Assembly (NCBI RefSeq): GCF_037176765.1
Contig: NC_090028.1
Location: forward strand, 24,041,327-24,105,326
Reading direction: 5' to 3'
Source of the DNA: Anolis sagrei
Taxonomy: Eukaryota; Chordata; Lepidosauria; Squamata; Anolidae
DNA: 64,000 bases
Below the pieces are notes generated by a model. The model saw only the letters and a program-made list of their open reading frames with translations, made no database searches and had not been told where the DNA came from. This document shows, one piece after another, positions 20,940 through 33,789 of this stretch (position 1 is its first letter; every line of letters begins with the position of its first letter). The translations under genes were made by a program, and so were the position numbers.

Positions 20940-21160
20940 ACAATGCTATGCAAAATCCAGATTATCTGCGTTGAACCGGATTATATGGCAGTATAGACAG
21001 TTTAGAACAGAGGTTTGTTTATTTCCTTCATATATAAATCCAGATATATATCCAGATTATCTGCGTTGAACCGGATTATATGGCAGTATAGACTCATATA
21101 ATCCGGTTCAAATCGGAACATCTGGATTTCATGTGGCAGTGTAAATAGGCCCTTAGAGAG
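20940..21160. mobile_element. MITE fragment ('ccggattatatggcag' family)
   Basis: 'cagattatctgcgttgaacc' appears twice and is inverted at 21090-21125. Confidence 0.5.
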
Positions 21161-21169
21161 CAATCCATG

Positions 21170-21240
21170 GAAGTGTGTGTGTATGTATGTATAGATTCAC
21201 ACACACACACATATGCACATGTGTGTGTGTGTGTGTGTAA
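21170..21240. repeat. (GT)n/(CA)n microsatellite
   Basis: GT and CA runs in close inverted arrangement. Confidence 0.9.
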
Positions 21241-21617
21241 TAGGCTATATATTGGCAAACTCAAATATATACAAAATGCAAAGGGATCTGGAGACCCTTT
21301 GCATGCAGATGAACACTGCTAAAGCGGCCAGAAAGAGAAATTAAAACTTCTATTAACAAGAATAGGAGGAAATCTCGGTTTCGGGGTTCCTCTGAGCATG
21401 TTAAGAGTTGAATCCAATGGTTAAGGAAGGTGGCTGAAGGACAAAGAGAAGGAGAACCAAAGGATTGCTGCAGCCGTATTTTCTTTTCCGAAAGGTGAAG
21501 AAAACCCCAACGATTCCCTGTTTTCCTCCCCGTTTGCTTTTGCATAAGGAAGGCTGTTTTCTCTTCACACCTGGGTCCTAAACCCCGTTCACACTTTGCT
21601 TCTTAACAGCTGTAATT
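21241..21617. other. No gene recognised
   Basis: Non-repetitive sequence with a 94-codon antisense frame lacking any family feature. It could hold conserved non-coding DNA, but that cannot be judged from one sequence. Confidence 0.35.
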
Positions 21618-22438
21618 ACAGTGATGGAAGGAAAGGAAAAGGAAAAGGAAAAGAAAGGAAAGGAAAGGAAAAGAAAGGAAAGGAAAGGGAATAGAAAGGA
21701 AATAAAAAGGAAAGGAAAGGGAAAGGAAAGCAAAAGGGAAGGGAAGGAAAAGGAAAGGGAAAAAGGAATAGGAAAAGGAAAGGAAAGGGAAAAGAAAGGA
21801 AAGGGAAAGAAAAGGGAAAGGAAAGGAAGGGGAAAGGGAAAGGAAATAAAACGGAAAAGGAAAGGAAAGGAAAAGGAAAGGGGAAAGAAAGGAAAGAAAA
21901 GAAAAGGGAAAGGAAAGGAAAGGAAAGGAAGGGAAGGGAAAAGAAAGGAAAGAAAAAGGAATAGGAAAAGGAAAGGAAAAGGAAAGGAAAAGGAAAGGAA
22001 AAGGAAAGGAAAGGGAAAGGGAATAAAACGGAAAAGGAAAGGAAAGGAAAGGAAAAGGAAAAGGAAAGGGAAGGGAAAGGAAGGGAAAGGGAAGGAAAAG
22101 GGAAGGAAAAGAAAGGAAAGGAAAAGGAAAGGAAAAGGAAAGGAAAGGAAAGGAAAAGGAAAGGAAAAGGAAAGGAAAAGGAAAGGAAAAGGAAAGGAAA
22201 GGAAAAGGAAAGGAAATAAAAAGGAAAAGGAAAGAAAGGGAAATGGAAAGGTAAAGGAAAGAAACAAAAAGAGAAGGAAAGGAAAGGGAAAGGAAAGGAA
22301 AAAGAAAGGGAAAGGAAAGGAAATAAAAAGGGAAAGGGAAGAAAAGGGACGAAAAGGAAAGGAAAGGAAAAAGAAAGGGAAAGGAAAGGAAAAGGAAAAG
22401 AAAAGAAAGAAAAAGGAAAGAAAAGGAAAGGAACGCCT
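21618..22438. repeat. (GGAAA)n / (GGAAAA)n purine array, about 0.8 kb
   Basis: Uninterrupted purine tract on the plus strand built from GGAAA, GGAAAA and GGGAAA words, with occasional 'aataaaa' and 'aaacgg' variants. The long Lys/Arg/Glu and Phe/Pro/Ser frames here are artefacts. Confidence 0.95.
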
Positions 22439-22804
22439 TTGCAAGGAGCGTTCAGGAACGGAGAGATCACTATCCTTTGCAGATACCTTTCCATTTTTTA
22501 TTCTCCCCTCCCCCAAAAAACACAGCCTTTCAAGTCAAACTTGACCGCCTTACACACACAAACACACACGCGCCCTTCCCCCAGCCCTAATTATTCCATT
22601 ACAATGCAATTAAGAGTGCCTTTTAATTAGGGCTGGCAACCTAGGTGTGAGATTCGTCGGGATAATTACAAAACCAAAAGGGAGGGAGGGTGCATGATCC
22701 TACTCGACTTTTTCCTTCCCTGCTGTTCAACAGTTGCTCCCCTTATCACCTTTTGTTTATGATTAATGGAAATCTAAATTAGCCATAATAATAAAATAAT
22801 AACA
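22439..22804. other. No gene recognised
   Basis: Mixed unique sequence with a short CA run (22552-22570). Confidence 0.4.
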
Positions 22805-23064
22805 ATAACATAATAATAAAGACTCTGGCACAATCCAGTCAAGGTGGTCCCAGTGGTGATCGGCACACTGGGTGCAGTGCCTAAAGACCTTGGCCTGCAC
22901 TTAAACACAATCAGCGCTAACAAAATTACCATCTGCCAGCTGCAAAAGGCCACCTTACTGGCATTATTCGCCAATACATCACACAGTCCCAGACTGTGTC
23001 TGAAGTGTGATCCAATACAACAACCAGCAGAGTGTCTGTTGTGGACTCATCTTGTTGTGTTTCA

Positions 23065-23066
<2 letters not shown>
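22805..23066 (+). mobile_element. LINE 3' end, R4-like
   Basis: Translates to '(T)LAQ(S)[12 protein letters not shown]'-frame remnants of the same sequence that at 38340-38520 reads [20 protein letters not shown]. The 3' UTR word 'ctcatcttgttgtgtttcaa' then runs into an ATA microsatellite. Confidence 0.5.
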
Positions 23067-23104
<38 letters not shown>

Positions 23105-23213
23105 CATGTAGACAGGCACATCCTTTTTCTGAGCACCCCTCCCCACCCACGTCAATCCACATTTTCAGTGTTGTTATTTGTAGGAATAGATCTCTGAATG
23201 CATAACAATCATA

Positions 23214-23249
<36 letters not shown>

Positions 23250-23542
23250 CATTGTTATTATTATACCTCTAAACTTGATGATGATGTGTAAGAATAGATC
23301 TCCAAATGCATAACAATGATATTACTACTAATACACATCTGAAACTTGATGATAATGTGTAGGAATAGATCTCTAAATGCACAACAACAACAACAATAAC
23401 ACACCTCTAAAACTTGATGATGATAATGTGTAGGAATAGTCTTTAAATGCATAACAATGATATTACTACTAATAATAATACATCTCTAAAACTTGATGAT
23501 GATGATGTGTAGGGATAGATCTCTAAATGAATAATAATGATA

Positions 23543-23574
<32 letters not shown>

Positions 23575-23711
23575 CTCTAAAATGACAATGACTAAATCTC
23601 TAAATGCATAAAACTTTATTATTATTATTAATGATGATGATGATAATAATAATAAACCTCTAAAAATTGATGATGATGTGTAGGAATAGATCTCTAAATG
23701 AATAATAATGA

Positions 23712-23752
<41 letters not shown>

Positions 23753-23897
23753 CTCTAAAATGACAATGACTAAATCTCTAAATGCATAAAACTTTATTAT
23801 TATTATTAATGATGATGATAATAATAATAATAATAATAAACCTCTAAAACTTGATGATGATGTGTAGGGATAGATCTCTAAATGAATAATAATGATA

Positions 23898-23944
<47 letters not shown>

Positions 23945-24834
23945 CTCTAAAATGACAATGACTAAATCTCCAAATGAATAAAAACTTTATTATTATTATT
24001 ATTATTATTGATAATAATAATAATTAACCTTCAAAACTTGATCATGATGTATAGGAATAGATCTCTAAATGCATAATAATTATATACTATTAGCAGTATT
24101 AATAGTAGTATTATGTGTAGAAATAGACCTTTAAAATGATAGTAGTAGTAGTAGTGTTATTATGTGAAATAATAGACCTCTAAATGCAAAAAAAAAGTAT
24201 GTTGTTGTTGTTAATAATAATAAACCTCTAAAACTTTATGATGATGATGATCTGAAGGAATAGATCTTTAAATGCATAATAATGATATTAACAGTATTAT
24301 TAGTATTGTTATGTGTAAAACATAATGATAGTAGCAGTAGTAGTGGTGGTATGTGTAGGCATGGATATTTAAATGCAGTGACATATTGTTGTTGTTATGC
24401 ATGTAGAGGTCTATTCCTAAACATATCACTAATAATAATAATAATAAATATTTTATTATTATTATTATTATTATTAGAAGGATAAATAAATCTAAAACTT
24501 AATGGTTGTTGTTGATGATGATGATGATGTGTAGGAATAGATCTCTAAATGCATAATAATGATATTAACAGGATTATTAGTATAGACCTCTAACTGCATA
24601 ATAATGATATATTATTAGCAGTCTGGTATAGACCTCTAACTGCATAATAATGATATATTATTAGCAGTATTATTAATATTATTATGTGTAAGAATAAACC
24701 TTTAAAACATAATGATTGTAGCAGCAGTAGTAGTGGTATGTGTAGGCATGGATGTTTAAATGCAGTGACATGTTGTTGTTGTTGTTGTGCATTTAGAGGT
24801 CTATTCCTAAACATATCACTAATAATAAAAATAA

Positions 24835-24865
<31 letters not shown>

Positions 24866-25360
24866 GGATAAATAAATCTAAAACTTAATGGTTGTTGTTG
24901 TTGATGATGATGATGTGTAGGAATAGACCTCTAACGGCATAATAATGATATATTTTTAGCAGTATTATTAATATTATTATGTGTAGGAATAAACCTTTAA
25001 AACATAATGATTGTAGCAGCAGTAGTAGTGGTATGTGTAGGCATGGATGTTTAAATGCAGTGACATATTGTTGTTGTTGTTATACATGTAGAGGTTTATT
25101 CCTAAACATATCACTAATAATAATAATAATAAAAAATATTTATTATTATTATTATTATTATTATTAGAAGGATAAATCAATCTAAAACTTAATGGTTGTT
25201 GTTGTTGTTGATGATGATGTGTAGGAATAGACCTCTAACTGCATAATAATGATGATATATTATTAGCAGTATTATTAATATTATTATGTGTAGGAATAAA
25301 CCTTTAAAAACATAATGATATTCTTAGTATGTATGTATGTGTAGGAAGAGACCTCTAAAT
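23067..25360. repeat. Compound minisatellite, about 2.3 kb, ATT/GAT plus 'gtgtaggaatagatctctaa'
   Basis: A basic word 'gatgatgtgtaggaatagat' + 'ctctaaatgcataataatg' alternates with ATT, GAT and GTT runs more than ten times. From about 24290 a longer higher-order unit of about 300 bp repeats three times (near 24290, 24690 and 24985). It contains 'agcagcagtagtagtggtat' and 'ttcctaaacatatcactaat'. Confidence 0.9.
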
Positions 25361-25637
25361 GCATAACAATGTTTCTGTATTATGCTTTGCTCGAACAAAC
25401 ATTCCAATACATAATAATGATGCTATTATTGTTGTTATATTAATTATTGCACTCTTTTGTATCATTATTATGCAGTCTTGTGGACGCCTACCCTTGCAAA
25501 ACCTGGCTCAGAACTGGTCCTTTTAAAGGGCTTGGAAACGTCTCCAAGGGAGGCATTGGGACTTTTCCTTCCTTTGCGTTGTTTTCGCGTTCCTGTTTTT
25601 ATTTTGCGGTGAAGAGGAAAGGAGAGAGCAAAGCGGA

Positions 25638-25639
25638 AC

Positions 25640-25697
<58 letters not shown>

Positions 25698-25762
25698 TTC
25701 CTTCCTTCCTTCCTTCCTTCCTTCCTTCCTTCCTTCCTTCCTTTCTTCCTTTCTTTTTTTCC
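25638..25762. repeat. (TTTC)n-(TTCC)n microsatellite
   Basis: About 13 TTTC units pass directly into about 15 TTCC units. Confidence 0.95.
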
Positions 25763-26059
25763 ATGACTTTGCAAGCTTTCCCGACTTAATCAAACCTAAC
25801 GCGCCTGAAAGGGAGAAGGAACGTCGGAATGGCGTGACAGGCAGGCGCTTAGAAGGGCCAGAGCTGTTGGGTCTTGAAACTCAGACTTAAGAGCTTTGAA
25901 GAAACCGAGGAAGTGAAAAAAAGGCAAGGCAAGAGGAAAATATTTGCTGGGGAGGAGACATTGATGTTGGATTTAGGAGGGACATTTGCAAATGTATTTC
26001 ACAAGGGTTGGTAGTGGAAGTATTGCTCGATAGAGCGGGGGGGGGGGGGATTAAAAGAC

Positions 26060-26278
26060 ACAAACACACACGTATATAGAGAGAAATAGAGATAGGCAGA
26101 TAAATCGACAGATAGAGACAGATATAGAAATGACAGGTAGAGGAATAGATAGTGTGTGAGAGAGATAAATAGATAAGTAGATAGAGAAATAGATAGATAG
26201 ATAGATAGAGAAAAATAGAGAAATAGATAAGTAGATTGGTAGAGAAATAGAGAAATAGATAGGCAGATAGATAGAGAA

Positions 26279-26313
<35 letters not shown>

Positions 26314-26861
26314 TAAATCAATAGGTTGAGAAATAGATAGGTAGAGAAATAGATAGAGAAAAAGAGAGAAATAGAAAGGTAGATAGATAGATAGATAGAT
26401 AGAGAAATAGATAGGCAGATAGATAGGTAGAGAAATAGATAGAGAAATAGAAAGGTAGATAGATAGATAGATAGATAGAGAAATAGATAGGCAGATAGAG
26501 AAATAGATAGATAGAGAAATAGATAGGCAGATAGAGAAATAGATAGATAGAGAAATAGATAGAGAAATAGATAGTTAGATAGATAGGCAGATAGATAGAT
26601 AAAGAAATAGGTAGATAGAGAAATAGATAGACAGGTAGATAGACAGAGAAATAGATAGAGAAAAAGATAGAGAAATAGATAGATAGATAGATAGATAGAT
26701 AGAGAAATAGATAGGTAGATAGATTAGATAGATAGACAGACAGACAGACACACACAGAGAGAGAGAGATAAATAGAGAAAAAGATAGAGAGATAGATAGA
26801 TAGATAGATAGAGAAATAGATAGGTAGATACAGAGAAATAGAGAAAAAGATAGATAGAGAA

Positions 26862-26894
<33 letters not shown>

Positions 26895-27108
26895 AAGAAA
26901 AATAGGTAGATAGATAGATAGATAGATAGATAGAGAAAAAGATAGAATAATAGATTGATTGATAGATCGATCTATAGATAGAGAAATAGAGTAATAGATA
27001 GATAGGCAAATATGGAAATAGAGGGGGAGGTGATAGAAATAGAGAGAGAAATAAATAGGTAAATAGATATAGCTGGGTAGGCAGGTAGAGACAGATACAC
27101 AATTTGAA

Positions 27109-27143
<35 letters not shown>

Positions 27144-27570
27144 TAGAAATAGAGAGGGAGGATAGAAATAGAGAGATAGAAAGAGAGATATATAGATGTA
27201 GTTATATAGACAAATAGAGAAATAGATATATAGATATAGTTAGTCAGACAGACAATCAGAAATGGAGAGGAGAACTATTGAAATAGAGAGAGAGAGAGAG
27301 AAAATAGATAGAAAGACAGCAGAGAGGAATAGAGAAATAGATATAGAGATAGATATGTAAATAGAGAAAGGGAGAGAGAAAACAGAAAGAGATGATAGAT
27401 AAATAGAGGGGGGAATAGATATAGAGAGAGAAATAGATAGATAGATAGATAGATAGATAGAGGGAAGCAGACACAGATAGATAGACAAATATAGACAAGG
27501 AGAGAGAGAGAGAAATAGATAAACAGAGATAGAAATAGAAAAATAGATAAGTAGATAGCTAGTTAGACTC
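26060..27570. repeat. GATA/GAAATA array, about 1.5 kb
   Basis: Dominated by 'gatagatagata' and 'gagaaatagatag' blocks with 'ggtagatag' and 'ggcagatag' variants. It is the Bkm-type GATA class known from reptiles. A short G run lies just upstream (26036-26050). Ile/Tyr/Ser/Leu frames on the minus strand are artefacts. Confidence 0.95.
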
Positions 27571-28533
27571 TCATTTCCACAAAGCTCTTCCAAGATAGAT
27601 CATCTCAGCAAATGTCCATAGCATTGAGTCATGGCAATGAAACTGGTGTCAAACTGCCCTAGTTCTACAGTGTAGACGCACCCCAAGAAAGATCTTAGGA
27701 TCTATTGATGGATCTCATGCGATTTGTTCACCCTTTTCCTGGGAGTGAGTGCATTTGAACTCAGGGTGTGTTCACCCCATGAAGTGCCCTGGCTTAAGGC
27801 GATGGGATCTTGGGAGGTGTAGTTTTACCTTTCTCTTCCTGACTGGGATTGTGAAAATGGCATCGAACTGTGTTAATTCTAGAGTGTAGCTGCACCCCTT
27901 TCAGTGCAATTCACTGAGACCATTCCTACCTCATTCCTGATTGAACCCTTTGACAGGAATGACTCCTTTCCTGCAAGTTAATACATCATCAAAGTATTTT
28001 AATATAGCAAAGTAAGGTTTGCAACTATACAGAACTCTTCTTCTTCTATTAAGAATTGCTTTAAAATGAGTTGCATAAGGTTCTCTGGCATTTTACCTTC
28101 GCATAGAGGGCTCCCTCTCTCCTTTGCCTTTTAATATATATATATATTCATTCCTGCGGCTCCTCCGTTGCTGATGCACTCCATCTTCGCATTGTTTGTT
28201 GGAAAAGACAACATTAAATAAACTCAATTGCTTTGCATGAAGTTGGGTGAATTCACCTCCCTTGGCTTCTTCTTCTCCTGTTCAACTTTCTTGAGTTTGG
28301 CTCCCTCTACAGGCCAAAGGGGTGAATGACATCATGCTCTAGAATTTAAATATAATAACCTGGATTTCTCTGGGTTGGATTAAATAGGGACAGCGACATC
28401 TTGTGGGTTATTTGAAGCTATGAATCCTTGCCTTTTTGTCCCTTCTCGGCTGCCGTAGCCAGGGACAAAATAATCTGTCATTGGCTACAATGTAACTGAT
28501 GATCAAAGCAGTTTTGTTGCCATTCAGAGAAGT
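27571..28533 (+). other. Mostly unclassified DNA, probable MTHFSD 5' flank
   Basis: Contains MITE fragments ('ctacagtgtagacgcacccc' near 27665, and near 27880). Otherwise it is unique. An 'attgg' (inverted CCAAT) lies at about 28480, 50 bp upstream of the candidate MTHFSD start codon. No CpG island is evident. Confidence 0.35.
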
Positions 28534-28564
28534 ATGGACACCGGAGAGCAAGTTGTCCCCTCTA
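28534..28564 (+). CDS. MTHFSD: MTHFSD candidate exon 1 (start codon to donor)
   Basis: The ATG has A at -3 and G at +4. It reads [10 protein letters not shown] plus one base, then the donor GTAAGG. The single leftover base joins the 'GC' that opens exon 2 to make a Ser codon, so the phase is right and the protein comes out close to family length. Against it: the residues are not conserved with mammals, and no CpG-island promoter is visible. Confidence 0.4.
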
Positions 28565-31358
28565 GTAAGGAACTGATGTTGTTGCTGTCACTTCCAGAAT
28601 TAGAGCTCATGTATAGGGGCTCAGGAATTACCTGGTATTTTTGTTGTGTGTTTTCAAGTCTCTTTATGGTGACCCCAGCATTATTATTATTATTATTATT
28701 AGCCCAAATTCTAGAATGGTAAAGAATAATAATAATAATCATCATCTTTATCCTCCCAGCCTTTATGGTGACCCATTATTGTTGTTGTTGTTGTTGTTGT
28801 TTACCCTTCCAGAATTAGGGCTCATGTAGTTGTTTAACATCTACATGAAGCCATTGGGGGAGATCATCCGGAGTTTCAGGGTACGGTGCCATCTGTACGC
28901 AGATGATGTCCAACTCTGTCACTCCTTCCCACCTGCTACTAAAGAGGCTGTCGAGGTCCTGAATCGGTGCTTGGCTGCTGTAAAGGTCTGGATGAGGGTG
29001 AACAAATTGAAATTGAATCCAGGCAAGACAGAGGTACTCCTGGTCAGTCGTAAGGCCGAACAGGGTATAGGGTTACAGCCGGTGTTGGACGGGGTCGCAC
29101 TCAACCTGAAGACGCAGGTTCGCAGCTTGGGTGTGATCCTGGACTCATCGCTGAGCCTGGAACCCCAGGTTTCGGCGGTGACCAGGGGAGCATTCGCACA
29201 GTTAAAGCTTGTGCGCCAGCTGCGCCCGTACCTTGGGAAGTCTGACTTGGCCACGGTAGTCCACGCACTGGTTACATCCCGTATAGACTACTGCAATGCT
29301 CTCTATGTGGGGTTGCCTATGAAGACTGCTCGGAAGCTACAAATGGTCCAACAATCTGCAGCCAGGTTGTTAACAGGAGCGGCACTCAGGGAGCACACCA
29401 CTCCTCTGTTGCGCTAGCTCCACTGGCTGCCAATTTGCTACCGGGCACAATTCAAAGTGCTGGCTTTAGCCTTTAAAGCCCTAAACAGTTCTGGCCCGAC
29501 CTATCTTTCCGAACGCATCACCCCCTATGAACCAGTTAAGACATTAAGATCGTCCGGGGAGGCCCTGCTCTCGATCCCGCCAGCCTCACAAGCACGGCTG
29601 GCGGGGACGAGAGACAGGGCCTTCTCAGTGGTAGCCCCTCGGCTGTGGAACGCCCTTCCCGCAGATATTAGATCGGCCCCCTCCCTGCTGGCGTTCAGGA
29701 GAAGAGTGAAGACCTGGCTCTTTGAACAGGCGTTTAATTAAGCAGTGCAATTAATTGATTGATCTTGGAACTTGGAATAATGACGAGGAGATCGGATTAT
29801 GACTTTACTGATGAGACGTGATGGATTAGTTATATGGATGTATTGATGTTATATTGATGTACTGATGTATTGTTATATTGATGTATTATGAATTAGGGCT
29901 CAGGAATTACCTGGTATTTTTGTTGTGTGTTTTCAAGTCCCATAGAGATTTCTGAAGTTTTGTGAAGTTACTAGTGATTGTGTTGTAGAAGGCTTTCATG
30001 GCCGGCATCACTGGGTTGCTGTGAGTTTTCCAGGCTGTCTGGTAATGTTCCAGCAGCAATCTCTCCTGACGTCTCACCTCCATCTGTGGCTAATAGCATC
30101 TTCAGAGATCTTCTAGAGGTGAAGCAAGTGGAGTGTATACATATCTACAAGTGTGGATGTTGCAATTAGCATGCTTGATTAGCATTGAGTAGCCTTGCAG
30201 TTGCAAAGTGGGGGTATTTGTTGGCTGTTGTTGCCTGGAGGCATCCTTTGGAAGGTGTTAACTGTCACCATCCAGTCCAACCCCATTCTGCCAAGAAGCA
30301 GGAAAAACACATTCAAAGCATCCCTGACAGATGGCCATCCAGCCTCTGTTTAAAAGCTTCCAAAGAAGGAGTCTCCGCCACTTGATTTTTTGATGTCTGG
30401 AGTTCCCCTGTTTCTAAATTTACTGTCTTGATTCTGGTGTTTTTTTTAATACTGATAACAAGGTTTTGTTCATTTGTTCCTAGTGGTTGTCTTTTAACTC
30501 GTTGCCCTCTCATTTCATGCTCCTGGTTAGGCGTTTCCAAGTCTGACATCCGGCAAAACATTTGGGACCACATGGAAGCAAACAACTTGGCAGATTTCCC
30601 AAGACCTGTCCACCACCGGATCCCCAATTTCAAGGTGAAATGACACCCGTAGCCTAATAAAATGAACTCCCTCTCCATTATCCTTAGGCAATGGTTGTTG
30701 TTATCATATTATATATATATATAAATGCTCTGTGCATAATGAGTACCTTAAAAACAAAAGAACCAATGAATGAAATTGCACCAAATTTGGCCACAAGACA
30801 CCTACTAACCCAAGGAGTGACCATCACTCAAAAATTATGTTTTTGTCATTTGGGAGTTGTAGTTGTTGGGATTTATAGTACACCTACAATCAAAGAGCAT
30901 TCTGAACTCCACCAATTATGGCATTGAACCAAACATGGCATACAGGACTCCCATGAGCAACAGAAAGCACTAGAAGGGTTTGGTGGGCATTGACCTTGAG
31001 TTTGGGAGTTGTAGTTCACCTACATCCAGAGAGCACTGTGGACTCAAGCAATGATGGATCTGGACCAAACTTGGCACAAATATTCCATATGCCCAAATAT
31101 GAACACAGATGGAGTTTGGGGGAAATAGACCTTGGCATTTGGGAGTTGTAGTTACTGGGATTTATAGTTCACCTACAATCAAAGAGCATTCTGAACCCCA
31201 CGAACGACAGAATCGGGGCAAACCTCCCACACAGAACCCCCATGGCCAACAGGAAATACTTAAGGCCATCCAGTCCAACTCACTTCAACAGGGCAAGAAA
31301 ATGTAATCAGAGCCCTCCTGACAAAGAGCCACCCAGCCATAGATATAGGTAGATAGAT

Positions 31359-31399
<41 letters not shown>

Positions 31400-32335
31400 G
31401 AGTTGTCGTTGCTGGGATTTATAGTTCACGTACAATCAAATAGCATGATAGAATTGAACCAACCGGGACATACAGGACTCCCATGACCAACAGAAAACAC
31501 TAGAAGGGTTTGGTGATCATTGACCTTGAATTTGGGAGTTGTAGTTCACCTACATCCAGAGACTACCATGGACTCAAACAATGATGGACCTGGACCAAAC
31601 GTGGCACGAATATTCCATATGCCCAAATATGAACACAGATGGAGTTTGGGGGAAATAGACCTTGACGTCCCACACAGAACCCCCATGACCAACAGAAAAT
31701 ACTTAAGTCCATCCAGTCCAACTCCCTTCACCTGGGCAAGAAAACGTAATCAAAGCACTCCTCTCAAAGAGCCACCCAGCCATAGATATAGATAGATAGA
31801 TATGATTTACACACAGAGAGATATAGTATCATAGATTTGAAAGGGAACCCTAAAGAAGGACAATAATATGTTGCCTGTTCCATAGTAGACAAACCAGACA
31901 ATCTCTACATCAACACTGACAAAGAAATAGCAAGAAATACTGTTTACCCACAAGCATAAAGAAATTACATATATTAGAAACAAACACTTTCTCATTACTT
32001 TATTTTCTAGATCACCAGACTGGGCCACAGCAAGGCGTGGCAGGGGACAGCTAGTTTATTTATATAACACTATCACATCACTGTACAAGTAAAGGATAAC
32101 AAAACCTTGCTATAGTCTGAGTTATACTTCCACAAATGGTCCTGAACTCAGTGCCAAATTATTATTATTATTCATACCATATTTTTTTCAATTGTAAGAT
32201 GCCATCGATTGCAAGAGGCGCCCCAATTGCAGAACCACCACCAGAAATACATAAGTTACACCCCCAATTCTAAGATGCATCCCACTTTTAGAGATGTTTA
32301 TATAGGGAAAAATGTGTCTTAAAACTGAAGAAATA

Positions 32336-32374
<39 letters not shown>

Positions 32375-33638
32375 GGTTGTTTTTGTACCCTGATTTTCTC
32401 TCTTGATCCAGACCTAAAGTGTCTCCAGATTGGTCTAGAAACACCCAGAGATGTACCAAAAAGTCAGGAAATACAATGTCAGGAGACATGGACAAAGTTG
32501 AAACTAACACTATGTAAAAATGTTCTGTTCCTGGTGTGAAAGTATTATTTCCTGCAATCCTTACTCTGAAAGTAGTTGTTCTACTCCAGAAACTTTGTTT
32601 TTGTGGCACAAATTGTGTTGTCAAAAGTTTTCATGGCCAGAATCACTGGGTTGTTGTCGGTTTTTTTGAGCTCTATGGCCATGTTCTAGAAGCATTTTCT
32701 TCTGATGTTTCACCTACATCTATGGCAGGCCTCCTCAGAGGTTGTGAGGTCTGTCCTTGCAACCTTTACAGATGCCTGCCATAGATGCAGGCGAAATGTC
32801 AGGAGAGAATGCTTCTAGAACATGGCCATAGAGCCTGAAAAATCTACAACAACCCTGTGTTGAATCGGTTGATACTCAATGAGATATTCATTGAAAAATA
32901 AGAGCAAAATGTGATATAGCTCTGGGACCAGAGTAAAGAACGGGAACTGGGAAGACAGTTCCATCTTTTCCCTGTGACATCAGAGCCCCTCCCCCAGAAA
33001 CAATATAATATTATATTATACTAATATTATGAATGATGTATTAGTACTATGCTAGTAATGTAGCATTTTGTATATACATATGATTGAAAGCCACTCTGAG
33101 TCCCCTTTAGGGTGAGAAGGGTGGCATATAAATGTTGTAAATAAATAAATAAAAATAAATAAATGTCCTGCAAAACAAAGTTTTCCCAGTTTAATAAGCT
33201 ATTTACATGTTTTTATGATAGAACTAATTAGGAAATGTCATTGATAAATCAGGAACAAAAATCATGTTGTGTTAACTTCTTGTATGGGTCCATCTACACC
33301 AGTGGTTCTCAATCTGGGGTCCTCAGATGTTTTTGGCCTACAACTCCCAGAAATCCCCACCAGTTTACCAGCTGTTAGGATTTCTGGGAGTTGAAGGCCA
33401 AAAGCATCTGGGGACCCCAGGTTGAGAACCACTGATCTACACTATAGAATTAATGCAGTTTGGCATCACTTTCACTGCCCTAGCTCCATGCTATGGAATC
33501 CTGCAATTTGTAGCTTGGAAAGGCACCGGACTCTGGAGTAGACGAGGCTAAAGAGCTTGTAAAATTACATATTTTTAGGATTGCATAGTACTGAGCCATA
33601 GCAGTTAAAGTGAACTCAAAATGTATTAATTCCACAGT

Positions 33639-33679
<41 letters not shown>

Positions 33680-33757
33680 CCTCTATTTGTAACCCGCTAC
33701 CATCTCCCGAAGGACTCGGTGCGGCTTACAAGAGGCCGAGCCCAAATACAATAGTAA

Positions 33758-33789
<32 letters not shown>

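Noticed and set aside
21578-22544. Open frames of about 300 codons (Lys/Arg/Glu on plus, Phe/Pro/Ser on minus)
   Set aside because: Low-complexity translation of the GGAAA array.
26318-27593. Ile/Tyr/Leu/Ser-rich minus-strand frames
   Set aside because: Translation of the GATA array.
28826-29745. Host gene with a YADD motif
   Set aside because: It is an L2 LINE reverse transcriptase, repeated elsewhere in the window (44676, 53125, 58676, 60541).
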